In this document: positions 31,741-39,503 of the stretch, one piece after another
Layout: every line of letters begins with the position of its first letter
Position numbering within the stretch: the stretch's first letter is position 1
Assembly (NCBI GenBank): GCA_029934055.1
Contig: JAOZMZ010000008.1
Location: 1-41,287, forward strand
Length of the DNA: 41,287 bases
DNA from: Kiritimatiellia bacterium
GTDB lineage: Bacteria > Verrucomicrobiota > Kiritimatiellia > B70-G9
Reading direction: 5' to 3'
Notes under the pieces: generated by a model
The model's input: the letters and a program-made list of their open reading frames with translations, nothing else
Databases searched by the model: none
What the model was told of the DNA's origin: nothing
Translations under genes and position numbers: made by a program

Positions 31741-34110
31741 ATGGCGCTGAAAAAGGAAGTAGCTCGGTCCGGCCGGCGGGAGTTGCTGGGCCTGGTATTG
31801 ACGGCCGTATCGGTCCTGATGCTGTTGAGCATGATTTCGTACGATGCGGGAGATATCGGCCTGATTCGCACTCCGCGCAATGATCCGTTGCTGAATTTCA
31901 TCGGACCGGCGGGGGCCTGGTTCGCCTTCATATCGTTCATGGCGTTCGGGGTGGCGGGATACCTGTTGCCGGTGGTGGCCGCCGTTCTTGGGCTGCTGTT
32001 GCTCCTGCGGCGGCATGAGGGTGTCCGCGCGCAGGCGCTGGCGCTGGGGGCGGTGATGCTGGGGGTGATCTGCATGACCGAGCTGCAGCCCGACTTGTGG
32101 GCGGCGGTGATAGGGCGGCTGAACATTCCGGTCCCGGGCGGTATGTTGGGATACCTGGTGGGGGACGGACTGCTGAGGAAGTACATAGGCGACGTGGGCA
32201 CGGCGATCGTCTGTGCGGGGCTGATCATCGGGGGGTTGGTGGTTCTTTTCGACGTGGCTCCGCTGGCGCTGTTGGTGCGCGGGGCGGAATTGATGGGGGC
32301 GGCCACGGGGCTGGTCCGCGGATGGGTGGCCCGCCGGCGTGACCGCCGCGAGGAAATCGAGCGTGAGGAGCGGCGGCTCGAGCGCGAACGGCGCCGCCTG
32401 GAACGTTCCATGCGGCGTGATGAGGCCCGCGAAGCGGCCTTACTGAGGGCCCGCCGCCGGGTGGTGGAGGGGCCGGTGGAAAAATCGCCGGCGCCCGTGA
32501 AGGAGGAGGAACACCCGGAAGAGAAGGTGAAGGTCTCCCGGCGTAGGCCTCGTAGTGCAAGGAATCGCGCCAAGGGGATGCGCTTCAAGAGTGAGGTGCC
32601 GCCCGTGCCGGGTGGAGTGTTCCGGACGCCGCCGCTGGACATTCTCGATGAGCCGCCGGAGGGTGCCGGCGGGCGTTTGGTGAAGGGGGACGTGCAGGCC
32701 GGTGCCCGTATACTCAAGGAGACGCTGGCGGAATTCGGAATAGAGGCTGATGTGACCAACGTCGAGCGTGGTCCGGTGGTGACCCGTTACGAGGTTTTAC
32801 CGGCACCCGGAGTGCGCGTGGAGCGCATCGGCACCTTGAGCAACAATCTCGCCCTGGCGATGAAAGCCGAGAGTATCCGTATTCAGGCTCCCGTTCCCGG
32901 GAAAGGGGTGGTGGGAGTGGAGGTGCCCAATCCGAAGACCAGTCTGGTCTACCTGCGCGAGATTCTGGAGAGTCGCCGCTGGGCCGAGTCGGGTGCGCTG
33001 CTGCCGCTGGCGATCGGCAAGGATGTGAGTGGTAAGGAGATTGTGGCCGACTTGACGGAGATGCCGCATCTCTTGGTGGCCGGCGCCACGGGTTCGGGCA
33101 AAACGGTGTGCATGAATTCGTTGATTGCGGGATTGCTGATGAGCCGCACGCCGGATCAGATGCGCCTGATGTTGATAGACCCCAAGATTGTCGAGTTTTC
33201 TTCCTACAACGGGCTGCCGCACCTGATCGTGCCGGTCATCACCGACGCACGCAAGGTGGTTTTCGGGTTGCGGTGGGCCATCAACGAAATGGAGAAGCGC
33301 TACAAGCTGTTTGCGCGGGTGGGGGTGCGCAATATTCATTCCTACAACCGCCGCCCGTTGATGAAACAGGAAGAACTTTTCGATTCCGGCGCAGAGGGAG
33401 ACTCCGAGGAGAAGATCCCCGACCGCCTGCCGTACATCGTCATCGTCGTGGATGAGCTGGCGGACCTGATGCTGGTGGCGCAGAGCGACATCGAGAACGC
33501 GATTGCGCGCCTGGCACAGCTTTCGCGGGCGGTTGGGATTCACATGATCATCGCCACGCAACGGCCGTCCGTGAATGTGATCACGGGGACGATCAAGGCC
33601 AACTTCCCGGCGCGGATCGCCTTCCAGGTCGCGCAGAAGGTTGACAGCCGCACGATTCTGGATGCCAACGGCGCCGACAAGCTGCTCGGCAAGGGGGACA
33701 TGCTTTTCCTGCCGCCGGGAACCAGCAAACTCGTGCGGGCTCAGGGGACGCTTACCAGCGAGGAGGAGCTGCGGAGGGTGATCGAGTTTTACCGTCAGCA
33801 GGGCGCGCCGAATTATGAAGCAAGTATCAAGCAGAAACTTGAGAGCCGGGGGGCTCCCATGGAGGAAGGCGAAGACGAGGAACTTATCGAACGCGCCCTG
33901 GAGGTCATACGCCAGACCAGGCGTGCTTCGACTTCATCGTTGCAGCGGCGGTTGCGGATCGGCTACACCCGGGCTGCGCGGATAATGGATATTCTCGAGC
34001 AGCGGGGTGTCGTCGGTCCGCAGCATGGTTCCGACCCGCGTGAGATTCTGGTGGACCTGGATGCTTCGATTCCGCAGAATGAACGGGCGATGGAGAAGGA
34101 CGAAGATTGA
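31741..34110 (+). CDS. ftsK: DNA translocase FtsK/SpoIIIE
   Basis: The product is 789 residues from ATG 31741; an ATG at 31726 is a possible alternative. About four membrane helices occupy residues 15-185. A short charged linker follows (about 195-310), unlike the long E. coli linker. The alpha/beta motor has Walker A GATGSGKT (448-455, Lys454) and Walker B VIVVDELADLM (567-577). The C-terminal gamma winged helix (about 712-775) is complete. FtsK pumps DNA through the closing septum so the chromosome terminus clears division. The gene is two bases from the rodZ-like gene and heads an ftsK-rodZ-pgsA unit. Confidence 0.96.
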   Translation: MALKKEVARSGRRELLGLVLTAVSVLMLLSMISYDAGDIGLIRTPRNDPLLNFIGPAGAWFAFISFMAFGVAGYLLPVVAAVLGLLLLLRRHEGVRAQALALGAVMLGVICMTELQPDLWAAVIGRLNIPVPGGMLGYLVGDGLLRKYIGDVGTAIVCAGLIIGGLVVLFDVAPLALLVRGAELMGAATGLVRGWVARRRDRREEIEREERRLERERRRLERSMRRDEAREAALLRARRRVVEGPVEKSPAPVKEEEHPEEKVKVSRRRPRSARNRAKGMRFKSEVPPVPGGVFRTPPLDILDEPPEGAGGRLVKGDVQAGARILKETLAEFGIEADVTNVERGPVVTRYEVLPAPGVRVERIGTLSNNLALAMKAESIRIQAPVPGKGVVGVEVPNPKTSLVYLREILESRRWAESGALLPLAIGKDVSGKEIVADLTEMPHLLVAGATGSGKTVCMNSLIAGLLMSRTPDQMRLMLIDPKIVEFSSYNGLPHLIVPVITDARKVVFGLRWAINEMEKRYKLFARVGVRNIHSYNRRPLMKQEELFDSGAEGDSEEKIPDRLPYIVIVVDELADLMLVAQSDIENAIARLAQLSRAVGIHMIIATQRPSVNVITGTIKANFPARIAFQVAQKVDSRTILDANGADKLLGKGDMLFLPPGTSKLVRAQGTLTSEEELRRVIEFYRQQGAPNYEASIKQKLESRGAPMEEGEDEELIERALEVIRQTRRASTSSLQRRLRIGYTRAARIMDILEQRGVVGPQHGSDPREILVDLDASIPQNERAMEKDED

Positions 34111-34111
34111 A

Positions 34112-34660
34112 ATGGAGAGCATTGGAGAGATGCTGAAAACCGCGCGGGAGGCCAAAGGGGTGAGCACCTCCGAGGCGGCCAAGGGGACGCGGATCAAGGT
34201 CCAGCACATCGAGGCCATGGAGCGCGATGACTTTGATGTGATTCCGGCGGTTGCCTACGCCAAGGGATTCATCAAGATTTACGCCGAGTACCTGGGCCTC
34301 GACCCGCAGCCTCTTGTGCGGCGTTTCATGGAGGAACATGCGCCCAAGGAGCGGCCGCCGTTGGTGCCGGAAGAGACCCGGCGGGGAGATCCCGGGGCGA
34401 CCGCCGCCAAGGCCTTGGAAAACATGCGCAAGTGGCTTCAGAGTTTCGGGCCGGCGCGGCGGCGGCGGGCGGGCTATGGGGTGGCCTTGGGGGTCGTCGG
34501 GGGGGTGTTACTGGTTGTGGTGGCCGTGCGCTGTCTGCGGGAGGACAATCCCGCGCCGGGTGAGGGCGGCGCGGCGGTTGTAGCGGAAGGCGTCAGCGGC
34601 GAGATCGTGGCCGAGCCGCCGCTACCGTACCTGCCGGTCGAGACGGATGCCGGGCGATGA
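34112..34660 (+). CDS. Short RodZ-like helix-turn-helix membrane protein
   Basis: The 182-residue protein has the RodZ-type helix-turn-helix at about 4-70 (MLKTAREAKGVSTSEAA, IKVQHIEAMERDDFDVIP, YAKGFIKIYAEYLGLDP). A basic segment RRRR (116-119) and one membrane helix (120-141) follow. RodZ links the MreB cytoskeleton to the wall-building complex. Here the outer part is only about 40 residues and lacks the usual DUF4115 beta domain, so it is a truncated or minimal form. The ATG at 34112 follows the ftsK stop by one base. Position between ftsK and pgsA supports the assignment. Confidence 0.8.
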   Translation: MESIGEMLKTAREAKGVSTSEAAKGTRIKVQHIEAMERDDFDVIPAVAYAKGFIKIYAEYLGLDPQPLVRRFMEEHAPKERPPLVPEETRRGDPGATAAKALENMRKWLQSFGPARRRRAGYGVALGVVGGVLLVVVAVRCLREDNPAPGEGGAAVVAEGVSGEIVAEPPLPYLPVETDAGR

Positions 34661-34691
34661 CTGCGGTGGATCCGCGGAGAGCAGGGCAGAG

Positions 34692-35279
34692 ATGAATCTT
34701 CCCAATAGTTTGACGGTAAGCCGCCTTTTTCTGGCGGGGTTGATGATGCTTTTTCTCAGCGTGTCGTGGCCGCTGTCGAAGAGCGCGGCATTGCTGATCT
34801 TCATCATTGCGGCGCTGACCGACTATTTCGACGGATACCTGGCGCGGAACGTTTACGGGGTTACCTCATTCGGTCGCCTGATGGACCCGTTGACGGACAA
34901 AATCCTGGTCTGCGCGGCGTTCGTCAGTTTTGTTGAGTTGAAGCTGCTGCCGGCATGGATCGTGGTGGTGATCATTTCGCGGGAATTTCTGGTGACCGGA
35001 TTGCGCCTGCTGGCCGCCAGCAGGGGGCGCGTCATCGCGGCGGGGCGTTGGGGCAAGCACAAGACCGTCTGGCAGATAGTGGCGATTGTGACGATTCTGC
35101 TGGGACTGGCGATACAGCACGATGTGCTTGCGCGGACGGCCTGGGAGCGTATCGAAGATTACCGCCTGGGATTCGGAGTGATCGCTTACGGGATCGGGCT
35201 GGCGGTGGCGCTGATAACCGCGGCGACGGGCGGCATGTACTTCCTTGAGCACCGCGAAATCATCCGCGGCCACCTGTAA
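34692..35279 (+). CDS. pgsA: CDP-diacylglycerol-glycerol-3-phosphate 3-phosphatidyltransferase
   Basis: The 195-residue membrane enzyme makes phosphatidylglycerol phosphate from CDP-diacylglycerol and glycerol 3-phosphate. The CDP-alcohol phosphotransferase motif is complete: DYFDGYLAR, eight residues, then GRLMDPLTD. The N-terminus NLPNSLTVSRL is typical of PgsA rather than phosphatidylserine synthase. About five or six membrane helices are present, and KHKTVWQ follows the motif as in the family. The ATG at 34692 has GGGCAGAG just upstream. It ends the ftsK-rodZ-pgsA run. Confidence 0.93.
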   Translation: MNLPNSLTVSRLFLAGLMMLFLSVSWPLSKSAALLIFIIAALTDYFDGYLARNVYGVTSFGRLMDPLTDKILVCAAFVSFVELKLLPAWIVVVIISREFLVTGLRLLAASRGRVIAAGRWGKHKTVWQIVAIVTILLGLAIQHDVLARTAWERIEDYRLGFGVIAYGIGLAVALITAATGGMYFLEHREIIRGHL

Positions 35280-35289
35280 AGTGGTGCGC

Positions 35290-35319
35290 TTGACCGGTTC
35301 GGCGGCCTGCGGCTAGACT
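35290..35319 (+). promoter_or_regulatory. Candidate promoter of the exbB operon
   Basis: TTGACC (35290-35295, five of six) and TAGACT (35314-35319, four of six) are 18 bases apart, 38 bases before the exbB start. It begins only ten bases past the pgsA stop, which suggests the exbB genes have their own transcription. Confidence 0.45.
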
Positions 35320-35357
35320 GCCCGCGGCTTGGGGCTGACTCGGAAATGGAGGCGAAG

Positions 35358-36122
35358 ATGAAGAGCAAGGTGATCATGGCGGCGGCGGCCGTGGCCTTCG
35401 GCACGGCGGCTTGGGGGCAGACGGCGGTTTCCACCGGTGCGGTAAGCGCGGTACGGCAGAGCATGACGATGCGCGAAATCATAGCCACGGGAGGCTGGTT
35501 GATGTACGTGCTGGGGGCCATGTCGGTGATCGGCCTGGCGCTCGTAGTGTATTTTCTCTTTGTTCTGCGGCGCGAGCGCGTAGCCCCGCGGGAACTCATC
35601 ATGGATCTGCACAGGAGTTTGTCGGCCGGGCGCCTGGACGAGGCGGCGGCGGTCTGCGAACGGAATTCGTGTCCGGCGGCGTCCGTAGCGGCGGCGGCCC
35701 TGGACTATGCCCGGCGCGCCGACGATGTTTCCGCGGAAGTCCTGCGGGAGGTGATCGAAGGCGAAGGCAGCCGGCAGGCGTCGTTGATAAACAGCCAGAC
35801 ACAGTATCTTCTCGACATTGCGGTAATCGCTCCGATGGTCGGCCTGTTGGGCACGGTGCTGGGAATGTTGCGGGCTTTCAACACCGTGGCGCTGGATATC
35901 GCCAAGGCCAAGCCGATGTTGCTGGCCGCGGGCGTGTCGCAGGCACTGGTGACCACCGCCGCGGGGCTGATTGTGGGAATACCGGCGATGATCTTCTACG
36001 CCTATTTCCGGGGACGTTCCGCCAGGTTGGTGGGTGATCTCGAGGCGCTGGGGGCCGATTTGATGACTTTCCTTCTGCGGCGTCGCGGCGGAGGAGAGGA
36101 TTTGGAAGTGGTGGGGGTGTAA
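35358..36122 (+). CDS. exbB: ExbB/TolQ/MotA-family proton-channel protein
   Basis: The product is 254 residues from the ATG at 35358, which has GGAGG five bases upstream; an ATG at 35346 precedes that site and is less likely. The N-terminus looks like a cleavable signal peptide (ending near AAWGQ, residue 21), as in ExbB proteins with an extra N-terminal stretch. One membrane helix lies at about 44-68 and a conserved pair follows (LLDIAVIAPMVGLLGTVLGM, then SQALVTTAAGLIVGIPAM). ExbB forms the pentameric channel that uses proton flow to power TonB- or Tol-like machines. exbD follows after one base; no tonB or tolA is seen. Confidence 0.88.
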   Translation: MKSKVIMAAAAVAFGTAAWGQTAVSTGAVSAVRQSMTMREIIATGGWLMYVLGAMSVIGLALVVYFLFVLRRERVAPRELIMDLHRSLSAGRLDEAAAVCERNSCPAASVAAAALDYARRADDVSAEVLREVIEGEGSRQASLINSQTQYLLDIAVIAPMVGLLGTVLGMLRAFNTVALDIAKAKPMLLAAGVSQALVTTAAGLIVGIPAMIFYAYFRGRSARLVGDLEALGADLMTFLLRRRGGGEDLEVVGV

Positions 36123-36123
36123 G

Positions 36124-36540
36124 ATGAACTTCCGCGGACGCGTCTCACAGCCGCAGGTCGGATTTCAATTGGCGCCGATGATTGATATTGTTTTTCTGCT
36201 GCTTTGTTTTTTCGTGACCAGCCAGCTTTTTTCGCAGTGGGAAACCGAGATGGACATAACCCTGCCGACGGCGCGCAGCGGTCGGATCGCGCAGCGTCTG
36301 CCGGGCGAGATAATCATCAACATCACGCGGGCCGGAGACACGATCATCAACGAGCGCCGCCTCGGCCGGGATGAGCTGGCGAAAGTTCTGGAACGGCTGG
36401 CGCAGATGTTTCCCGGTCAGCCGGTGCTGGTTCGGGCCGACAGGCTCACGCCCTATGAGCATGTGATCCGCGTACTCGACATGTGTCGGCGGGCGGATAT
36501 CTGGAATATTTCCTTCGCCACGGCGGTACCTCGGGATTGA
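36124..36540 (+). CDS. exbD: ExbD/TolR-family protein
   Basis: This 138-residue protein has the ExbD plan: a short cytoplasmic start, one membrane helix with the essential Asp21 (LAPMIDIVFLLLCFF, 16-30), then a periplasmic domain (about 45-135) with typical beta strands such as EIIINITRAGDTIIN and QPVLVRAD. It dimerises inside the ExbB pentamer, and the Asp carries the proton. The ATG is one base after the exbB stop, so translation is coupled. The TPR-protein gene begins 32 bases downstream. Confidence 0.93.
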   Translation: MNFRGRVSQPQVGFQLAPMIDIVFLLLCFFVTSQLFSQWETEMDITLPTARSGRIAQRLPGEIIINITRAGDTIINERRLGRDELAKVLERLAQMFPGQPVLVRADRLTPYEHVIRVLDMCRRADIWNISFATAVPRD

Positions 36541-36572
36541 AGACGGCGTTTTTTTTCGGACTGGAGCGGAGC

Positions 36573-38960
36573 ATGATGTCGCGCGGGAAGGGGACGGCGT
36601 TTTTCATAATCGTGTTGCTGGGCGTCGGTGTTCAAGGCGCCGTAGCGGGAACGATGAGTCCTGCGGAACATCAGGAGCTCGGCGATGCCCTGTACTCGCG
36701 CGGCATGTACCGCCTGGCGGCGGATGAATACACGGCCGTTCTGACCGGTGATCCCCATTACACCAATGCCGCAGCGGTACTCCTGCGCCTGGCGGAATGC
36801 CGCCGCGAGTCCGGTGACCGGCGGGGTGCGGCTGCAGCCTATGAAAGGCTCGTGCACCAATTTCCGGATGCGCCGGAGGCCGACCGGGCGCGTATACGCT
36901 GGGCCGAACTGCTGATTCGGGATGGAAAAAACGACGCCGCGCTGGATTTGCTGGATAAGGTGCTGGCACGCCGGTCCGCCGGAGAGCTTGCCGAGGCGGC
37001 TCATTATCGGCACGCCTGCGCGCTGGCACGGGCGGGCCGGAAGGCAGAGGCCGAGCGGGAATTGCGTGCGTTGATCGAGGGGGCGGGGGGATCGCCGTAT
37101 TTTGCGGCTGCGTGCCTGGAGCTGGCGCGGATTCTAAAGGATAAAGGTGTCGTGGGGACGGAAGTCAGCGGTCTCTATTCGCAGGCCTGCGAGCGGGCTG
37201 CCTCGCCGCGGCTTGCGGCCGAGGCCTTGTTCCAGAAGGCGCACGAAGAGTATCTCGCCAAGGAATACGCCGCTGCTGCGGCGGATTACCGCCGGCTTCT
37301 GGAGAAGTATCCGACGGATGAACGCAGCCGGCAGGCGCGGTTGGAAGCCGGCTGGGCGCTGTATCACGACGGTCGTTACGCTGATGCCCTTGATCTTTGC
37401 CGGAAAACGGAGGCGGGTGAGAGGCAGGCGGCCGACGGGGAGTGGTTATACCTGGAGGCGAACTGTGAGCGTCAGCTTCTCGACGGGAAGGCGGCGCTGA
37501 AATCATATTCGCGGCTGTTGCGCGCGTATCCTTCCGGGAAGCTGGCGGCGGCCGCGCGCTATGAGAAGGCCCTGCTTCTTTTTGAGGAGGAAAAATATCG
37601 GGAGGTGACGGAGGTGCTGGAAGGCGGCGGGGTGCCTGCCGGCGTTGAGGCCGATGCATTCTGGATGCTGGGCGAGTCATGGGCGAAGCTGGGTGAGGGA
37701 GACCATGCGATGCAGTATTACCGCAAGGTATGCGACGAGCATCCGCACGGTATTCATGCACCGGCCGCGCTTTATCGCATAGGCCTGGAATTGCAACGGC
37801 GCGGAAATTTTGCGCAGGCCGCGGAATATTTCGAGCGCCTGGCTTCCGGGTATACGAACGACACTCTTGCTGCGGAAGCTTTGTGGCAGGCGGGGCGCTG
37901 CCGGGTGGCGGCCGGAGATGTTGAACAGGGGGCCGTTCAGTGGCGGGAACTGGCGCGCCGCTATCCGACCAACGAGCTTGCCGGCACGGCCCTTTTGCAC
38001 GCGGGTATGGCCGAGCTCGATCTGGGACGGGCCGGGAAGGCGCGGGAAGTTCTTGAGCAGGCGGTAGGCTTCGGCTCCGGAGCCGAGCTGGTCAAGATCC
38101 TGTACTGGCTAGGTGTAAGTTGCGATCGGCTGGAGGATTTCGAGTGTGCTGCGGATGCATACGGGCGCGCCCTTGAGAAGCATCCGGAACGGGAGACGTC
38201 CGGCAAGCTGCGCATGCGGCTGGCTGAGGTGTGGTTCCGCTTGGGGCGCGACCGTGAGGCGGCTGAGTTGATTCACGATTTGGCGGCTGAGTCGCCGCCG
38301 CCGGTGCGCTTGGATTTCACGCTCGTGCGCAAATCCGTACTGGCTTTTTCGGCGAACGGAGAGCACGAGAAGGCCGTCGAGACGGCGAGTGCGCTGGTAG
38401 AAGTGGCCTCGAATGCATTCCAGCGTCAAGAAGCGTACTATCTACGCGGCTCTGCCGAACGCGAGGGGGGTGACGCCGCCGCGGCTCTGGAGGATTTCCG
38501 GAAGGCGCTTTCCACAAAGGCTTCTACACGTGCCGGCGCGGAGGCCGCGCTGGCAGCGGCGGAGATCAGTTTTCGGGACAAGCGGTACGATGAGGCGGTG
38601 GAGTACTATTCCCGGGCCGGCGAGATGGCCGCCGGGGACGGGAATATTGATATCCGTGCGCGAAGTTACTACGGTCTGGCGCGCTGTGCCGATGCGCGCG
38701 GTGACTTGCAGGCGGCGTTGCGATACTACATGGGCGTTGGATTGCTGTTCGATGATGAGCGGATTGTGCCCGAGAGCCTTTATCGGGCGGCGGAGGATTG
38801 CCGCCGGCTGGATCGGCCGGAACAGGCGCGCAAGCTGCTCGACGAGCTGAGGCGGCGCTATCCGAAAAGCAAATGGGCCCGGCGGAAGGATGCGGCCGGC
38901 GGCTGGGAATCCGGGCGGGAGAACAATCAGACGTTGAAAGGATCCGTTGATGAGCGCTGA
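36573..38960 (+). CDS. Secreted TPR-repeat protein of the exb operon
   Basis: The product is 795 residues from ATG 36573 (or 36576), with GGAGCGGAG upstream. An N-terminal signal peptide (cleavage near AVAG, about residues 23-26) sends it to the periplasm. Nearly all the rest is TPR-type helical repeats, with recurrent A-A-x-Y-x-R-L and YP or FP pairs, such as AAADYRRLLEKYPTDERSRQ and AAEYFERLASGY. Such repeats resemble YbgF/BamD-like proteins, and it may serve as the periplasmic partner of the ExbB/ExbD motor. No enzyme motif is seen. The last 11 bases overlap the next gene. Confidence 0.85.
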   Translation: MMSRGKGTAFFIIVLLGVGVQGAVAGTMSPAEHQELGDALYSRGMYRLAADEYTAVLTGDPHYTNAAAVLLRLAECRRESGDRRGAAAAYERLVHQFPDAPEADRARIRWAELLIRDGKNDAALDLLDKVLARRSAGELAEAAHYRHACALARAGRKAEAERELRALIEGAGGSPYFAAACLELARILKDKGVVGTEVSGLYSQACERAASPRLAAEALFQKAHEEYLAKEYAAAAADYRRLLEKYPTDERSRQARLEAGWALYHDGRYADALDLCRKTEAGERQAADGEWLYLEANCERQLLDGKAALKSYSRLLRAYPSGKLAAAARYEKALLLFEEEKYREVTEVLEGGGVPAGVEADAFWMLGESWAKLGEGDHAMQYYRKVCDEHPHGIHAPAALYRIGLELQRRGNFAQAAEYFERLASGYTNDTLAAEALWQAGRCRVAAGDVEQGAVQWRELARRYPTNELAGTALLHAGMAELDLGRAGKAREVLEQAVGFGSGAELVKILYWLGVSCDRLEDFECAADAYGRALEKHPERETSGKLRMRLAEVWFRLGRDREAAELIHDLAAESPPPVRLDFTLVRKSVLAFSANGEHEKAVETASALVEVASNAFQRQEAYYLRGSAEREGGDAAAALEDFRKALSTKASTRAGAEAALAAAEISFRDKRYDEAVEYYSRAGEMAAGDGNIDIRARSYYGLARCADARGDLQAALRYYMGVGLLFDDERIVPESLYRAAEDCRRLDRPEQARKLLDELRRRYPKSKWARRKDAAGGWESGRENNQTLKGSVDER

Positions 38961-39465
38961 TGACTGGGATATCAAGGGGCCGGGAAGCGCCTGTGCGGAA
39001 TGTGCGCGGGAGTTCGACGACGGAGAAGAGTTTTATACGCGGCTGGAGTTCGGTCCGGAAGGATACATACGCAGTGATTACTGCCGGACGTGCTGGCGGG
39101 ATGAAATGAAGGCCGGGGCGGTAAGCACATGGCGCACGGTGTTCCATCGTCCTCCGCCGCCACAGGAACCGGTGCGCAAGGAGACCGCCGAAGCCCTTTT
39201 GCGCCGGCTGATCGAAAGCGGAGACGAGAGCCGGCGCAATGTGGTGTTTATCCTGGCGGTCATGCTGGAACGGCGTCGGATCCTTGTTGAGCGCGACGTG
39301 CAGCGGCGTGCGGACGGACGCGTCTTGCGGGTCTATGAACACCGCCGAACGGGTGAGACATTCATCATTCTTGATCCCGGATTGAGTCTTTCCGAGGTCG
39401 GAAAGGTGCAGGAGGAAGTTGTGAGCCTGTTGGACGGAGAGGGCGGGAGTGAGGAGACCGGCTGA
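38950..39465 (+). CDS. Small zinc-binding protein, function unknown
   Basis: The 171-residue protein has two Cys pairs, CAEC (15-18) and CRTC (45-48), 26 residues apart, which suggests a zinc ribbon or treble-clef site. A helical, charged region follows, then a basic beta-rich C-terminal part (around 115-150: ERDVQRRADGRVLRVYEHR). No catalytic motif is visible. The ATG at 38950 has AAAGGA upstream at a normal distance and lies within the end of the TPR gene, so it is coupled to the exb operon. A regulatory or chaperone-like role is conceivable but not supported. Confidence 0.65.
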   Translation: MSADDWDIKGPGSACAECAREFDDGEEFYTRLEFGPEGYIRSDYCRTCWRDEMKAGAVSTWRTVFHRPPPPQEPVRKETAEALLRRLIESGDESRRNVVFILAVMLERRRILVERDVQRRADGRVLRVYEHRRTGETFIILDPGLSLSEVGKVQEEVVSLLDGEGGSEETG

Positions 39466-39503
39466 GCGCGACGATTGGTACGCGTGGACGATGATATGGG
39501 AGC

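Noticed and set aside
30657-31883. Open frame of 408 codons on the plus strand
   Set aside because: It is antisense to the tandem UspA gene and shows no recognisable domain.
31596-32759. In-frame upstream extension of the UspA gene
   Set aside because: It runs antisense through ftsK; the UspA fold and a proper ATG begin at 31595.
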